Shown piece by piece: positions 24,690 to 37,500 of a DNA stretch of 64,000 bases (positions are counted from its first letter, which is position 1; the number at the start of each line of letters is the position of its first letter). Both the position numbers and the translations under genes were made by a program. The notes under the pieces were generated by a model, which saw nothing but the letters and a program-made list of their open reading frames with translations, did not search any database and was not told the DNA's origin. Source of the DNA: Vanilla planifolia (lineage: Eukaryota; Streptophyta; Magnoliopsida; Asparagales; Orchidaceae); assembly GCA_023846275.1 (NCBI GenBank), contig CM043869.1:21187275-21251274 (forward strand), written 5' to 3'.

Positions 24690-25657
24690 CGTCAATGAGA
24701 GAAAAACGGTCCAATGGAGATACTTAGGGGTAGGGCTAAAGTGGAACCCTTATGAGGTGCAGCGGTTTGATGAGGAACAGCAGACAGAAAGCATCGGACA
24801 AACAAATTACAATCCAAAGAAGAAGAAAAAAACCTTTTCTTTATCTTTCTAAGGAATTGTTTGGTCTCGAGAACGACGATACTCTTGCTCTTCCTTCTGT
24901 ACATGAGCGAAGGGGCGAGCTTTGGGATTTGTAATTTATTGAAACGAGCATGCCAAATATTCTGAAATGACCCAAACATGCCCTGTTAATAATTACACGA
25001 GGAATGAAGCAGTTATATTTATTTTCTTTCAAATAAATATTATTCAGCAAAAAAAGAAAACAAACAGAAATAACATTTAAAAACCCAAATAAACAAAAAA
25101 ATGATTGCATTAATTTTTTTAGCTTAAATTTGAAAATGAGAGATTACAGAATAAAGCTTTGAAAAAAGAATATGAAAAAAGAGTTTTATATAAATAAATA
25201 AAAATTAGATAAGTATATATATGGTTTTAATAATTAGTGATTGAGAAAAATAGAAAAAATATTTAAAATTTTTTTATTAGTCTAGATAAAATTTATCTTT
25301 AACTTAATGTTATTTTTTAATATGAAATTAGGATTTTGTTTTATTATTTTGTAGTAAATTTTTAATTAATTAATATTTAGGATAATAAATATGTAAAACA
25401 GCATTATATTAATACTTGTACCAAGATGAATTGTGACATCATGGTCTATTTCATTGACCATACTTGCCTATGATAGTGATGGACCATTCATCATTGCTCT
25501 TTTTCCATTGTTTTCTTAATGATAGAATGAAATGTTACACTACGCTTTAGCCTAATTTCAGCGTAATATTTATACTACAGTAAATAATATCTCATATAAT
25601 GACGATTTTTCTACAAAGTAGAATACCTTTTTGAGTATCAATGTTCTCTAGTATTAC
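24690..25657. other. Former 5' flank of kinesin-14 and AT-rich spacer
   Basis: The first 250 bases lie upstream of the kinesin start and are richer in G+C, consistent with a promoter and leader, although no TATA box could be singled out. Beyond about 25000 the DNA is AT-rich and featureless up to the solo LTR. Overlapping short frames on both strands at 24667-25110 match no known protein. Confidence 0.35.
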
Positions 25658-26721
25658 TATTACACCCTTATGTTTGATAAGTCAGGCATAAATGTTTATA
25701 TTTCATATGTGCTTGCTTTAAGTGAAATTATTAATATTCAATTAAGTCAAGCCATGAACTTTAAATGTCTAAAATAGTGGTCTTCAAGGCTCACAGAGTC
25801 ATGGCAAGCTTCACTTATCAAACACAAGAGTCTGGACACATTATATTAATACATATAGGACAACCTACACTTGATCCAATGGCTGAGATCAAGGCAGCCT
25901 AGATCCAACGGCCAGGATTGACCTCGAACGGTAAAATCGGGATGTAATCAAAAACATCAATTTAAGGCTCCAAATCTAACAGTGATTGCTTTGTGTTTGT
26001 TACCCAAACGACTATTTCATTTTAGAGCCGTTTGGAGTGGATTTAGAGCTTAAATTATGCTATATAAATAGGGAAGGATGAAGAACTCCTTGTGGTTACA
26101 ATTGCTAAGTTCTCAAAGCTTTCAAATCACAACTTTGAGTAATTTCAAGTGCATATGGTGCTTCCAAATTTACAAAGTTAAAGCTGTAAGAAGAAACCCA
26201 AAATTGGAGGTTTTTGCTTCCACTATTTTCAATTTCTATTCCTCCCACTTTTCGATTTTTCTTTGAATTTTTTGTTGTATTGAGTGTGCCTCATGCTTCT
26301 TTATATAGTTTTAAGTTTATAATTTGTTGCCAATTTTTGTATTTGTTTCTTTTGTGCAAGCTCATCGCGACAATTGTGCAGAAGCCCCGAGTTTGAGTTG
26401 AGCTCAGAAAAAAACTCAAGTAGGTTCGAGATTAGTTGTAGGTTAAATCCCAAGTAGGTTTGAGGTGAGCCGTATGAAAAACCTCGCTTGTAATTTGATG
26501 AATTTTGGTGGCTTTTTCCCAACACTGGTTGAGGGTGGATGTAGGCTTGATTTTAAGTCGGATAACTTTTAAAATATTATGTGTACTATTTTACTTCTCT
26601 TTCTCGTTCTTGCTTAAAAGATTTAATTTTTAATTTAAACCAAAAATTGAAAAAAAATATCAAAACTTCATTTACCACAATTCACCCCCTTGTGGGTTTA
26701 CTTTAAGCACGAAGAACTTCA
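25658..26721 (+). mobile_element. Solo LTR of a SIRE-like Ty1/copia family
   Basis: It matches the LTRs of the 53.3-59.7 kb element at both ends: it starts tattacacccttatgtttg and ends gaagaacttca. Shared internal landmarks include aagtgaaattattaatatt, a TATA box in ctatataaataggg and accacaattcacccc. About 0.9 kb of the 5' half is absent relative to the full LTR. No primer-binding site or internal region follows the right end, so it is best read as a solo LTR. The flanking pentamers attac and atttc differ by one base and could be an eroded target-site duplication. It is an old, inactive fossil. Confidence 0.8.
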
Positions 26722-26997
26722 ATTTCTTAGTCTACATGGACATCTATGTTTTGCACAAGGGTAATCTATAAATAATTAAGGGACTAATGCTACATCTTTT
26801 GGCAAATATTTGTGAGCACACAATAACAATAAATTTTACTTAAATCCTATACAATGATATATGTTTTGATTTTCTTATTTAGAGTTTTAGAACTTAGGAA
26901 TAAAAATAATAATAGAAATGAATACTTATTAAGGACTCATATCTAATAGATTTCTATAACATATATGATTAGATAATAGCTAATATTAACTAATCTT

Positions 26998-27219
26998 AGT
27001 TTACTTAAATTCTCACATAATAGAAAACAATACTTTTTAATTCTTTATTACAATGTTTAAAACTTACATTGATAATAAAGTCTCATATTTTGAAGTTTTA
27101 ATTTGGAAAATTTTCCATCTAAATCATTTTATGTCTATTATTTTCTAAATCAAAAAAATTGTTCGTTTACTCCACCTAAATAATCTAGACTTCAACAAAA
27201 TCAAAATTATACTACATTT
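26998..27219 (+). repeat. Duplicated segment, left copy (interrupted by an LTR)
   Basis: This segment matches 29351-29569 closely (agttt, then cttaaattctca and catattttgaagttttaatt), with scattered substitutions. The match stops exactly where the copia LTR at 27220 begins. The right-hand copy therefore shows what the site looked like without the insertion. Confidence 0.7.
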
Positions 27220-28465
27220 TATTACACCCTTGTGTTTGACGAGTCAAGCATAAACTTTTATGTCTAATATGGCTTTACTTTAAGTGAAATTATTAATATT
27301 CAATTAAGTCAAATCATGAACTTTAAACGTCTGAAATAGTGGCCTTCAAGGCTCCAAGAGTCATGGCAAGCTTCAAGGTAATTGAAGACATGCACTAAAA
27401 TTTTTTCTTGAATTTCTCTTTATTTTTCTTAAATTTGATATATCCAAATTTGGAGATGATATGGCACACTAGTAGTATTAATATTTGAAAATGTTATAAG
27501 TTTAATAATTATTGAATTTTTATTTTTGGGCCAAGCATTATTGATGAAAAGTATAAACATTACTTTTTGATTTTTTAAAATTATTTAAGAGTTATTTTTC
27601 ATGAATTTCTTTTCATAGTCATTTAGGACACTTGTAATACAATCATAATATAAAATTATTTTGGTACACTTATATTCAAAATTTTGGCACAAAAATTCTC
27701 AAAAACACTATAAAACCACTTTAGTTTCGTGATTTTTCACTGTAGCATTGGGCGGGTCGACCCGACTTGACCGTTGGCCCGTCCAGGCTTTAGGAATTTA
27801 AAAAAAAAGCCGCAGGGAAAGATGAACAGAACAACGCGTAATAAGCCCGAAGGGAAACTGAAAGGATCAATGCGACTTCTAGTCAAGAAGGACCAAGTAT
27901 TGAAACCATGGTTGATGCAGGGGGTAGAAAACCTTAAACAGTTGGGGAGATAAGCGAGCTGGATTCCTTATACACTTCAATGGCAATGTATTTTCTATGA
28001 TATGTGACTAAAAAGTCACATCTGATCTTCATAGAAAACGCGCAAGTGCTATTTGACGGCTTATGTTAATCATGGTAAAATGATGTAATTAAACAGCACA
28101 TTGACAAGCAAGGGAATCGCACTTGAGTAGATTTACGAGATCATTAGAAACCACTGCAGCAAACGTTTGAATACAAATAATTTTTTGATAGCATATCCTA
28201 ACACATTTAGGAGAAACCTACACTCATTCCAATGGCCCAGAACAAGGTTGCCCAAATCCAACCCCAAGATTGATCTCGAATGGTAAAATAAAAATTGATT
28301 TAAAAAACATCCATTTCAGGATCCAAATCGAACAGCGACTGCTATGTGTCTTTTACGAAACTACTATTTCATTTTAGAGTAGTTGGGAGTAGATTTAGAG
28401 CTCAAATTTGTGCTCTATAAATAGTGAAAGATGAAATCTAAGAGGTTATAATTGCTAATGTTAAT
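27220..28465 (+). mobile_element. Truncated LTR of the same SIRE-like copia family
   Basis: It begins tattacacccttgtgtttg, as in the other copies, and follows the full LTR through tgggcgggtcgacccgact, the lineage-typical middle, and ctctataaatagtg (TATA box). Similarity fades shortly after gttataattgctaa near 28460, so the 3' end is missing. There is no adjacent internal region. It is an old broken fossil. Confidence 0.75.
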
Positions 28466-29350
28466 CAAGACTATCAAAATTCTATAATACCTCAAATAAG
28501 ATAATATTTTTTAAATTTATTTCTTCAATTTAAAAAGAAATTAAGTGTTATATGTCATACTTTGAGATGTCAATAATACATCACAAGGATTTTGATCTCC
28601 TAAGGAGATTCCTTTCATATAAATTTAAGTTAATGTAACATCATAACTTTTAATATCAGTTCAACTTTTTAAAAATATTTTGGATTATACTTGAAATATT
28701 GTTACGAATTTAACAATATTATTTTGATTTTAATAAGTGTTTTAGAAAGTTATATTCCTTCAAATATAAAAAATGATTAAAAAAATCAAAATAAAAAAAG
28801 AAATGAAGAGTTGAATAAGTAACTTATATTAAATTTTGTCTAAAATCATTTGGAGTCAATTTGATTTGAAAAATGCATAGATTATCAACATAGAGATCCC
28901 ATCCATTTTTCTATTGATGTTATTAAACTTATTCTTTTAATTATCTTTATACTTTTAAAATCTTTTATTAAAATAGTTATTGAAATTATTATGAAAATTT
29001 TCTCATCTTATATGACAATGCTTAAATGAATATTTTTGCATGCCAAACTTGTCACGTCATGTAAAAAATATGCAAAATTAAATACCAGAACAATATATAG
29101 TATATAACTTAACATCTACATCGAAATGTTCTAGTTGCCAAATTATTGATTTATAATTTAATCTATTTTAGATGTTAAAGGCTACTAATTTATACTTTCA
29201 TGAACCACTAAGAATATGTCCAAGAAAATTCATAGTCAACTAACTTGAAACTTAATGTTGTCACCTTCCTTCCCACGTTGGCTCTACATGCCAAAATACC
29301 CAATTTGTGAAAGCCTCATTTTTTTGGATTTCACAAACGTTTGTCGACAT

Positions 29351-29569
29351 AGTTTGCTTAAATTCTCATATAATAGAAAATAATATTTTTTAATTCTTTA
29401 TTGCAATGTTTAAAACTTACTTTCACAATAAAATCTCATATTTTGAAGTTTTAATTTGGACCATTTGCCATCAAAATCATTTTATGTCTATGATTTTTTA
29501 AATCGACAAAATAGTCCATTTACTCTACTTAAATACACTAAACTTCAACAAAATGAAGATTATACTATA
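29351..29569 (+). repeat. Duplicated segment, right copy (empty site)
   Basis: Partner of 26998-27219. It continues without an LTR at the position where the left copy is interrupted (attatactatactcaac here versus attatactacatttt and then the LTR). The duplication therefore includes the insertion target. No coding sequence is present. Confidence 0.7.
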
Positions 29570-31765
29570 CTCAACATTTCTTTAAAGTTTCTTAACATAT
29601 TCATAGCCACTAGTGGCTATTTCACGAGTATTTGAACACTAATTAATTCTAGAATAAATTGGATTTTTAGAAATGGGAAAATACTATATTTTAATCAAAA
29701 TTTAACCAAAATCTTGTTTTCTTAAATCTTTTCATACAAATGATGTCCAAATTTTTTTAACAAATTGTAGAACTCATAAAACTATACTACACATAATTTT
29801 TTCTAATTTTTAAATATTTTTTAATATTTAAATAACTTTTTTCATAAAAAAGAATTTCTTTTCTAAAAAATGTATCTTTTTTGTATTTTTTATTTTTTTA
29901 AAATAATCATTTATTTTAATATTTTTCTCACAAAAATATTTAAAGTAATATTTTTCTATAATTTTAATCTTTTGTTTAGTGACCAATTTAATCCCAAATT
30001 TTATGATATTACAATAAAGAATTCTTGATATTCCTTATTTAATATTCTTCTTCTTCCTCCATAGGATCGTATCCCATCTTCTAAAAATTTATAATGTTTT
30101 ATAATGTGGTAATGAATCACTGAATGTTATAAACTTTATAAAATTATTTTTTAAAATAGTTTTTGACTTTTAATGAAATAATGTATCTTCTATCTCTTTA
30201 ATCTCAGTTTTACCATTCAATAAATGCACTTAATAAATTTATATTGTAGATAATGAGATTAATCATAATAAAAATTTATTAAATAATACTCATACCATTA
30301 AAATATTATATTATTACAATTAATTCCGTAATTTGAGTACTAATAGATCCATCATATTAAAATCTACTTGTTGATTGCATCATCTACAACCTATTAGATC
30401 ATTTGATTTATTCATTTTATTGTTCAATGTATGTCTAATGGATGATAGATTTTTCCAACTTCTCTATTTGACTTGTGTTAATTCCTCATATGTCCAAGTC
30501 ATAATATTCAATCCGCATGTAAGATCATTAAATTCTAATTGAAAGATTATTGGATTGTCTAAGATCATTAAATGCTCATTGAAAGATTATTTGATTGTCT
30601 ATCGAGCATTTGATAAAGACTCATAACAAAAATGTTGAAAAATTATTAGATTGTTTGATATTTTTCATTAGATCTTTCAATCATTTGTTGGTTTACTTGA
30701 TGTTACCATTGAATATATAACGAAGACTTTGTTTATTTCTTGTATTCTCATTAAATCACCAAATTCCCTTCTACAATTATGATTTCATGCACATAAGGCA
30801 TAGTTCTCTTCACAAATCTTTCATATATGACTCCATAGCAAGAAAAAAGGAAACATTTATAGCTTGCATGAAAATACTTATACTTTTAGCTTAGATCTTA
30901 ACTAGATCTCTTCAAAATCAATTATAAATCATAGGGAAAACTTACATTGTTTCTTTTAATTAGATTTTTCCCAAAGTGATCCTTTAATTCATTTTCTTTT
31001 CTTCTCTACAACTAATTAGGAGTAATGACCAAAGCTTATAAAATCTCTCTTTTTGATAACAAAGTGCACATGTAATAGTCATTTTTATTAACTTAAACAT
31101 TCTTTCTAAATAAGTTTAAATTTTTTAGTTTGTGTTTGCCATATTTGAAACTTGAGAATTTATTGATGAATAAGCTTTTTGAAAAGCATGCAAAGATAGT
31201 AATGATAGAATACAAAATCTAAGTATATTATCATGAAGGTTTTAATTTGAGAAATCTGTATGTATATGATTTATATTTTTCAAATGTGATGGGTTTAGAA
31301 GAAGGTCTAATAGAGATTTCCCATATAATCGATAATTTGTCCTATGAATGCCATGGATCATACGATGTGATATAGAGACCATACCATATGTTATGAAGCT
31401 AAAAATGTTAAAGTATGCAATCTTGTTTAAAGATTATTTGAAATCGTTTTTGTAAGTGCTTTTTTATAAAGTGGCCGTGACAACAAAATATAAGATGAAT
31501 TGTATAAAAAAATGAGAAGTGAAGATAAAGGAAAAGGAGTGTCCGTGTAAGCAATATCTCAAATCCATTAGATACATTAACTAATTAATTATGATATAAG
31601 AGAATTGGTTTATTAAAGTCCAATCTATCATTATGTAATGACATCATGATAAGAGCATTAGCATAGCATGTTATCATTTCCATATGTTTATCGTATATTG
31701 TGATACCCCTCTTTCTTCAATGAGTTCAACATAGTAACATAATAGAAAAATATAGAACTTACATC
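29570..31765. other. AT-rich spacer
   Basis: No gene is supported. There is one perfect 18-bp palindrome at 29603-29620 (centre actagt). A short internal repeat near 30525-30600 repeats the phrase aagatcattaaat followed by attgaaagattat. Confidence 0.5.
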
Positions 31766-32140
31766 ATCGATGATTCAACCTTTTCAACTTTCCTCTATTG
31801 GCACAACTCTGCTTCTTAATTTTCTTATATGAAAAAGCTCATTGGAGCACATAAGTTCACTTGAACTTAGCCTCTATTGGGCCTACTAGACCTATTTATA
31901 AGCCGAGACAACAAGGTCGTGATGACCTGAACTCCTAAAAGCTCACTATTCAATTAAGCTTGGGAAGTGAGGGCGCTTAAAATCATACTTTATCCTACCC
32001 ATACCATGACCATTGAGAATTTGAAAATCTTATTCCCATGGGTTTCAATATGACATCTTTATAAAACACCTAAATATTATATTCTTTATAAATATATCAT
32101 CTAGTTTAATATTTTTCTATATGATATCTAGAAATTACAT
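31766..32140 (+). repeat. Interspersed repeat family A, copy 1
   Basis: It shares a long block with 49864-50200 and 51272-51610: gattcaacc, then ggcacaact, cttatatgaaaaagctcatt, acaaggtcgtgatgacctga, aagcttgggaagtgaggg, and gatatctagaaatt at the end. This copy carries an extra segment after the aaagctcatt phrase. A TATA-like tatttataagcc lies inside. The family is unassigned. It could be an LTR or a non-autonomous element, because the block has no coding capacity. Terminal repeats were not found. Confidence 0.75.
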
Positions 32141-33213
32141 ATATACCCTATCAAAATCTAATATTTGTATATTTATAAATATATTATTGACTTATTAGTT
32201 ATAATTTATGCCGAAATTACTAAAATTATAAATTTAACCTGATGCATCTTATACTTTAATATTTATAAATTTATCAACTTCTAATTAGATTTGACACAAA
32301 TACTAATTTTTAAAATTTCAAAACAATCTTACATGTCCATTTGATAATTACACTTATATATGTATTTTTAATAATTTATAAGAAATTTTTTCTATCTTTA
32401 AAAATTACAAACTCAATGTCATTGAGTTTATCTATAAAGAGTTCTATTTATTGATATACTCAAATAATATATTTTTTACTAAGTTTAAACTTATGATATA
32501 TTATGAGCACTTTATTGTTATTTTAATAATTTAATATAACAATAATATATTTTAATATTTTTATATAAAAATAATATATTTTAAGAAATTAATTTGATTA
32601 AGTTTAACAATACTTTGTCATAATCTTTTTGACTTAAATATAAAATTTTTCTATTTGATGTAGTTTGAGATTTGATGGTTGTTGCATTTAAGATTAAGTT
32701 AAGGGCAAAAAAAATTTAACAAGGGGAGCGGTGGTAGGCTTTGATTCATAAATCATTATTGTGGTGTCAATAAGATGATGGTGTGAAGGATTATATGGTG
32801 TAAGATTTGTGAAAATGGAAGCAAAATGATTATGCCAAAGAGTGATACTAAGAGCCTCAAGGGGCTCTCGATTGGAAGAGTGGGATTTAGTGTTGTCTCC
32901 CTTGCTAGACTTATTAAATTACCATATATGCCCCTTTAAAGTATAAGAAAAAATAAATTTAGTAAAATATTTTATTAGTTTTTAAAATAAATGGAAATGA
33001 TTATTGGTGGATGAAGGAGAAAGATTACTAACTTGATGAGATGGAAATGTAAGGAACTTTGCTTGCTTCTTAACCAAAAGTGTTAAGAGATTCTCTTTCA
33101 AATAACAATATCATAGATTCTTAGTCTCCATTTTAGCTTACTTATCTAGTTTCTTACAAATGATGTTAAAAGATGTTAATGTAAAATTTAGATTCATGGG
33201 AATCAACAAAAAC
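32141..33213. other. AT-rich spacer
   Basis: Nothing recognisable as a gene or repeat. A slightly G-richer patch at 32720-32890 (ggggagcggtggtaggc) has no open frame of note. Confidence 0.5.
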
Positions 33214-33680
33214 TTAGTAAAGATTTTTATTGAGTATGATTATAAAAAAATTAAGTAATAACATGGGATCTCCTAAGTTGAGGATCACAAAGAAGGACGA
33301 GAAAAAGAAGGGGAATAAACTAAAATTATGTTTCTCTTTAGAAAAATGTTTGTTCGTCAAGTAGGAAAATTTATTGCCTTCAATTAAACCCCAAATGTCA
33401 CTTCCTATATGAGTTTGTGCATCAACAAACAATGACCAAATATTACTTTTCTTCTTTTATTTCTTGGGAGTTTGTGTTGCATGTGGTGAGACAAGACATT
33501 GTTAATAGGATAGTTAAACTTTACACTTACCACCTTAGGTGCCAACATTACTAGAAGACATGGGTACGAGATAGATGAATCATGTGCATTATCTCCTTGG
33601 ACGATAGCATTGTAAGCGATGACAATTAACCCTTGATTGAACAACCTCAAGCTGTTGGTTTTATCAATAAAGGTTCTCAA
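33214..33680 (-). other. Unassigned minus-strand reading frame(s), possibly old transposon
   Basis: A minus-strand frame of about 91 codons (33680-33405) reads AYNAIVQGDNAHDSSISYPC and HKLPRNKRRKVIFGHCLLMH. Its composition is protein-like, unlike the spacer around it. It overlaps a second frame (33432-33214) which may be its continuation in another register. I do not recognise the family. It has no ATG in a convincing context and no neighbours of its own kind. A worn transposon protein is the likeliest explanation, but this is inference. Confidence 0.3.
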
Positions 33681-34125
33681 ACTTTACATCTCTATTATTT
33701 ATCATATAATCATATTATAGATTGATAACAAATATTTGTGTTGCATATTTATGCATCTTAAAATTGTAGTAAGTACTATCAATAGAGGTGTGTTTATTGG
33801 TAGATGATAATTTAATAACAATATAACAAAAAATATTATTGTTTTCGAAATTTAGTAATAATACCCCATTCTTTTAATTAAATATATTATTAAAATTAAT
33901 TTTTATTAAAATATTTAAAAAATTTTAATCCCATACTAACGGGTAGAGAAATCCTAGTGTCGCCAATCCTATTCAAAACAATACTCCCTTCTTTTGTTTA
34001 ATAAATTATTATTATATAGTAATTATCTTTTGTATTTAAACATTTGCCATCCTGAAACCACATAAGCTTCTTAGCTTGGTTCTAAGCTTCCCTTCAAATA
34101 GGGTTTTGTTAATTGTTCTATAGAA
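33681..34125. promoter_or_regulatory. Possible former promoter region of SDA1
   Basis: AT-rich DNA directly upstream of the SDA1 start. Several TATA-like strings exist (for example tattattatatag near 34008), but none can be chosen with confidence. The last 60 bases before the ATG would be leader sequence. Confidence 0.25.
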
Positions 34126-34511
34126 ATGGCAACGACGGCGACCCTCCTCTTAGCGGATTCCTTCTCCACATCTAGCAAGGCATCCGATAGGCGGAGCCTT
34201 CTTCTGCTTCAATCTAGGATGAAGCTGGTCCCATAAGGATACGAGGCAGAGCTTCTCCTTATCTACAACCACTTTGAATCGTCCCTACATCTCTTCCTTC
34301 AGCAATCCGCACTCAGTTCGTCGTCGGACCCTATGGTCACGAAGGATCTCGATGACCTCATGATGTTCTTGGAGCACCTGACCCCATACTATCACCATCA
34401 CCTCACTGAATTTCCTCATTAGTCTCCCATCTCCTTCAATCCGAATTTCGGGCCCTCCCATCTTCCCTTTGTTCCAATCTAGCACGAGCCATCATACTGA
34501 TCAATGAGAAG
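34126..34511 (+). pseudogene. SDA1: SDA1 pseudogene exon 1
   Basis: It starts at an ATG in a GC-rich context (atagaaATGGCAACG) and reads SLLLLQSRMKLVP, a stop, GYEAELLLIY, FESSLHLFLQQSALSSSSDP, then LEHLTPYYHHHLTEFP. One base is lost after EFP, and the next frame carries SHLLQSEFRALPSSL and ARAIILINEK, ending at a GT donor. SDA1 has Asp-Pro-Glu or a similar codon where the stop (taa at 34234) lies. Length and order match the N-terminus of plant SDA1 proteins. Confidence 0.9.
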
Positions 34512-37500
34512 GTTCGTTATTTTATTTTATTATTTGGTCGGATCTATTATAGTGTTTGGTACACTTCAATTTGGAGGGCCACCATTATTCAACATATTTC
34601 AGTTCAGCATTTTAATGGGCGGAAATATCTTTTATTTATACTGATTAATGTTATATTTTCAACTGGCCATTAGAGAAAATGGGAAACTTCTGCTTCATTG
34701 AGCTTTAAGATAAGATCATAATTGTTAATAAGTTGTTAGACTTTATTAGGCCTTTCTAATTATTGATCAAGGTAAAAATTTGATTTCCCTCTGCAAGGAA
34801 CAAAGCAGGCACTTTCTTCCATGATTTCTTAAATATAGAATCATAACTATTTGTTGTGAGGTTGTATATTTCTTTTGCTAGATTCCAATATTAACAAGGT
34901 TTAGGTTGCCAATACCAAATTCATAGTATGTTATTATAATTACAAGAACAGTCCTTTAACACATCAAGTGAGGTCAGATACATTGATTCTAAGATGTTAT
35001 TGTTTCTTTTCATTAACTACGTTTCTTCTAGATCCAAAGTTGTTAAAGCAATTTCAAATAGTCAATAGTCATTTTTTTTGTTCTATTATTTTTCCTATTT
35101 TATGGGAAAGATATAGTAATCTACTTCTCCTATCAAATCACAAAGTAAACTTCTTAATATAACCAAACCATCTAGATTGATTTTCTTTAGTCTTGTCTTC
35201 AATTAGTAGAATGTCAACTTTCTCTGTTATAGTAAGTTACTCTTCAAACTTAAAAGCTTTATCTATATGGAAATTATTCTATTTGTGTGTTTATACTCAT
35301 ACATTGACATTTGATACCATTCAATCTCATAAATTTGCCTTTATTCTTGAGTGTGATATTGTGATGACACAACACTCAGAAGTATGTATTATTTTCGTCT
35401 TATTTGTTCGATGCTTGGATCATATTAGTGACATTTTTTTGCTAATTTTTCTATCATTTAGAAGTGTAGGATCAAAATAAGAAAATTTTGCATTGTTCCT
35501 TTTTTATGATAACTATAACAATCAATATATTTTTGGAATTACTTGTCTATATATAAATTCCTTATATTTATTATAAGAACTAGAAATGCTACACCATTTA
35601 AATTTCAAAGTCATTGTTCATAGACTCAGTTTTTTTTATCTATTTGCTTAGTCTCAGTTTTGATTTATCTCTTTGCTTATTCTTATCAATTGGTATAAAA
35701 TTATTAGCAAAATGCATAATAATGGTTTATCTTGAATTCTATAATTGCAACAATAATTAGTGTAAAATTAAAGCTGTCTTTTATTGCTTATGTTGTTAGA
35801 AAGTTTTAAGAAAGGAGTGCAAAAACCTTATGAAGCATTATCTTTTTATGTGCAAAAATGGGAGTTTTGAGAAATTTCCAAAATGTTTTTTATGCTTTTA
35901 GTGCATAGGCAGAAAACATTTTTGAAATTAAGTTTATGAACACACCCAAGGACTTAAACCATTGCCATAATGAAATTCAATTGTAATTAAGAAATTTTTA
36001 ATATGTTCTCCTTAGGCGTGCAAAATTATTCTTAATATATGAAACTTTAATTTATTTTTATTCTTTTCTAATTCCTTATCAATATAGAGCCTCCTTATAT
36101 AGTCATCATTGCTTTGTTATACATGTTTTTCATAATTTCAGTATGCACAATGCTAGCTTCTTTTTCTCCTATTCTAATGCTTTTTCGAGCATATGAGGGA
36201 AATATGATAATAATAATTAATTTGAGTTCATGATGATTCCCTTGTAGAATTAAGAAAAAGTTTTTTGTTCTTTGAAGTAATGATAAGAAAATGTTATAAT
36301 CATTTTATGTTCTTCATTAAGTTCTTTAATGCCATAACAAACATTCATTATATAATCGTTTATAGACTTATCCAAAATTGTGCTAACCCATTTCTATTTC
36401 AATTCTTACTTGAGTATTGAAGCTTGAATCCTAAAATTGGTAATATCTTGTTTTTCTAACAATGTGCCTAGTTTGTGGAATAATAGTAACATTTATCTTC
36501 TAATGAATCATGATGTTAATTAACTTAGTGAAATTTATGATTTAATTCTAGTTTCTTGAAATTATTTCTTTATACGTATCCATCCATGGTGGTGCAGGAA
36601 TCCTTACTTCCTTTCAATTAACTCATTGTTGATATTACCATCTTTGTTAACCTTCTAGTATATTTAGACAATATATGACATTGCTTATAGGAAGTCCTAA
36701 GCATTAGCTTTAACACAATTTTGGACATACATTGCTATGATTTGGCTACCTTGAGGACAATGAAGAGATGCAAGTCATAGAAGTAGATGGTTGGGAGGCA
36801 TCCAAGATAAATGGAAAGATACATCATAGAGTTGCCTAGAGATCAACTAAAAGAACTGGGAAGGAGAGATGGATAAGTTGGGTTTTTAGGTGTATACTAT
36901 AAGCTAAGAGAAATGGCTTATGTGAAATATTTTACCAAATTCAAATGCCTAGATGAAGGCTATGAAAGTTTACGGGTTTAAGGCAAATGATCTTAAAATA
37001 ACCAAAATGGAATTTTTTTCGCAATATTATTTAGTATTGCAAGAGGTATGTTGTTCCAATGATTCTACAGAAATTGAAGTTCTCTAGCATGTTATTGTTT
37101 TTTCTTGTTTGTTTTGAAAGTTTATATGCTTTTAATTATGTTTTGCTTATTTGTATAGGCAGATTGTTGAGTTGGATGTTCCTCTTGGATTATATATGGA
37201 CCTTCAGATCATTGGTTATCGAAACCACTAAAAACTTGCATTTTCCTATGTTGTGCATAGTATTTGGTACATGAACAAAAAACATAGAAATGAAGCAAAA
37301 GATAAGAAGCTTCAAAATATTCATTTCTTATTGCTATAGATGCGTGATATCATATATATTATATTTTTGCTAATTTTTCTTAATTTTGTTGATTATAATG
37401 ACTGATGTATGATTTCTTGTTTGAAAATTAAGGTTTGATGATCGAACTACTAATGCTATTTGCAAAGCATGCTTTCAAAGTTCTTGAAGGTTGATATTTT

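Noticed and set aside
28001-28038. Nested inverted repeat (atgtgact / agtcacat with outer ttttctatga / tcatagaaaa) as a terminator or small RNA hairpin
   Set aside because: It lies inside the truncated copia LTR. The other LTR copies have a related but unpaired sequence here, so the hairpin probably arose by drift.
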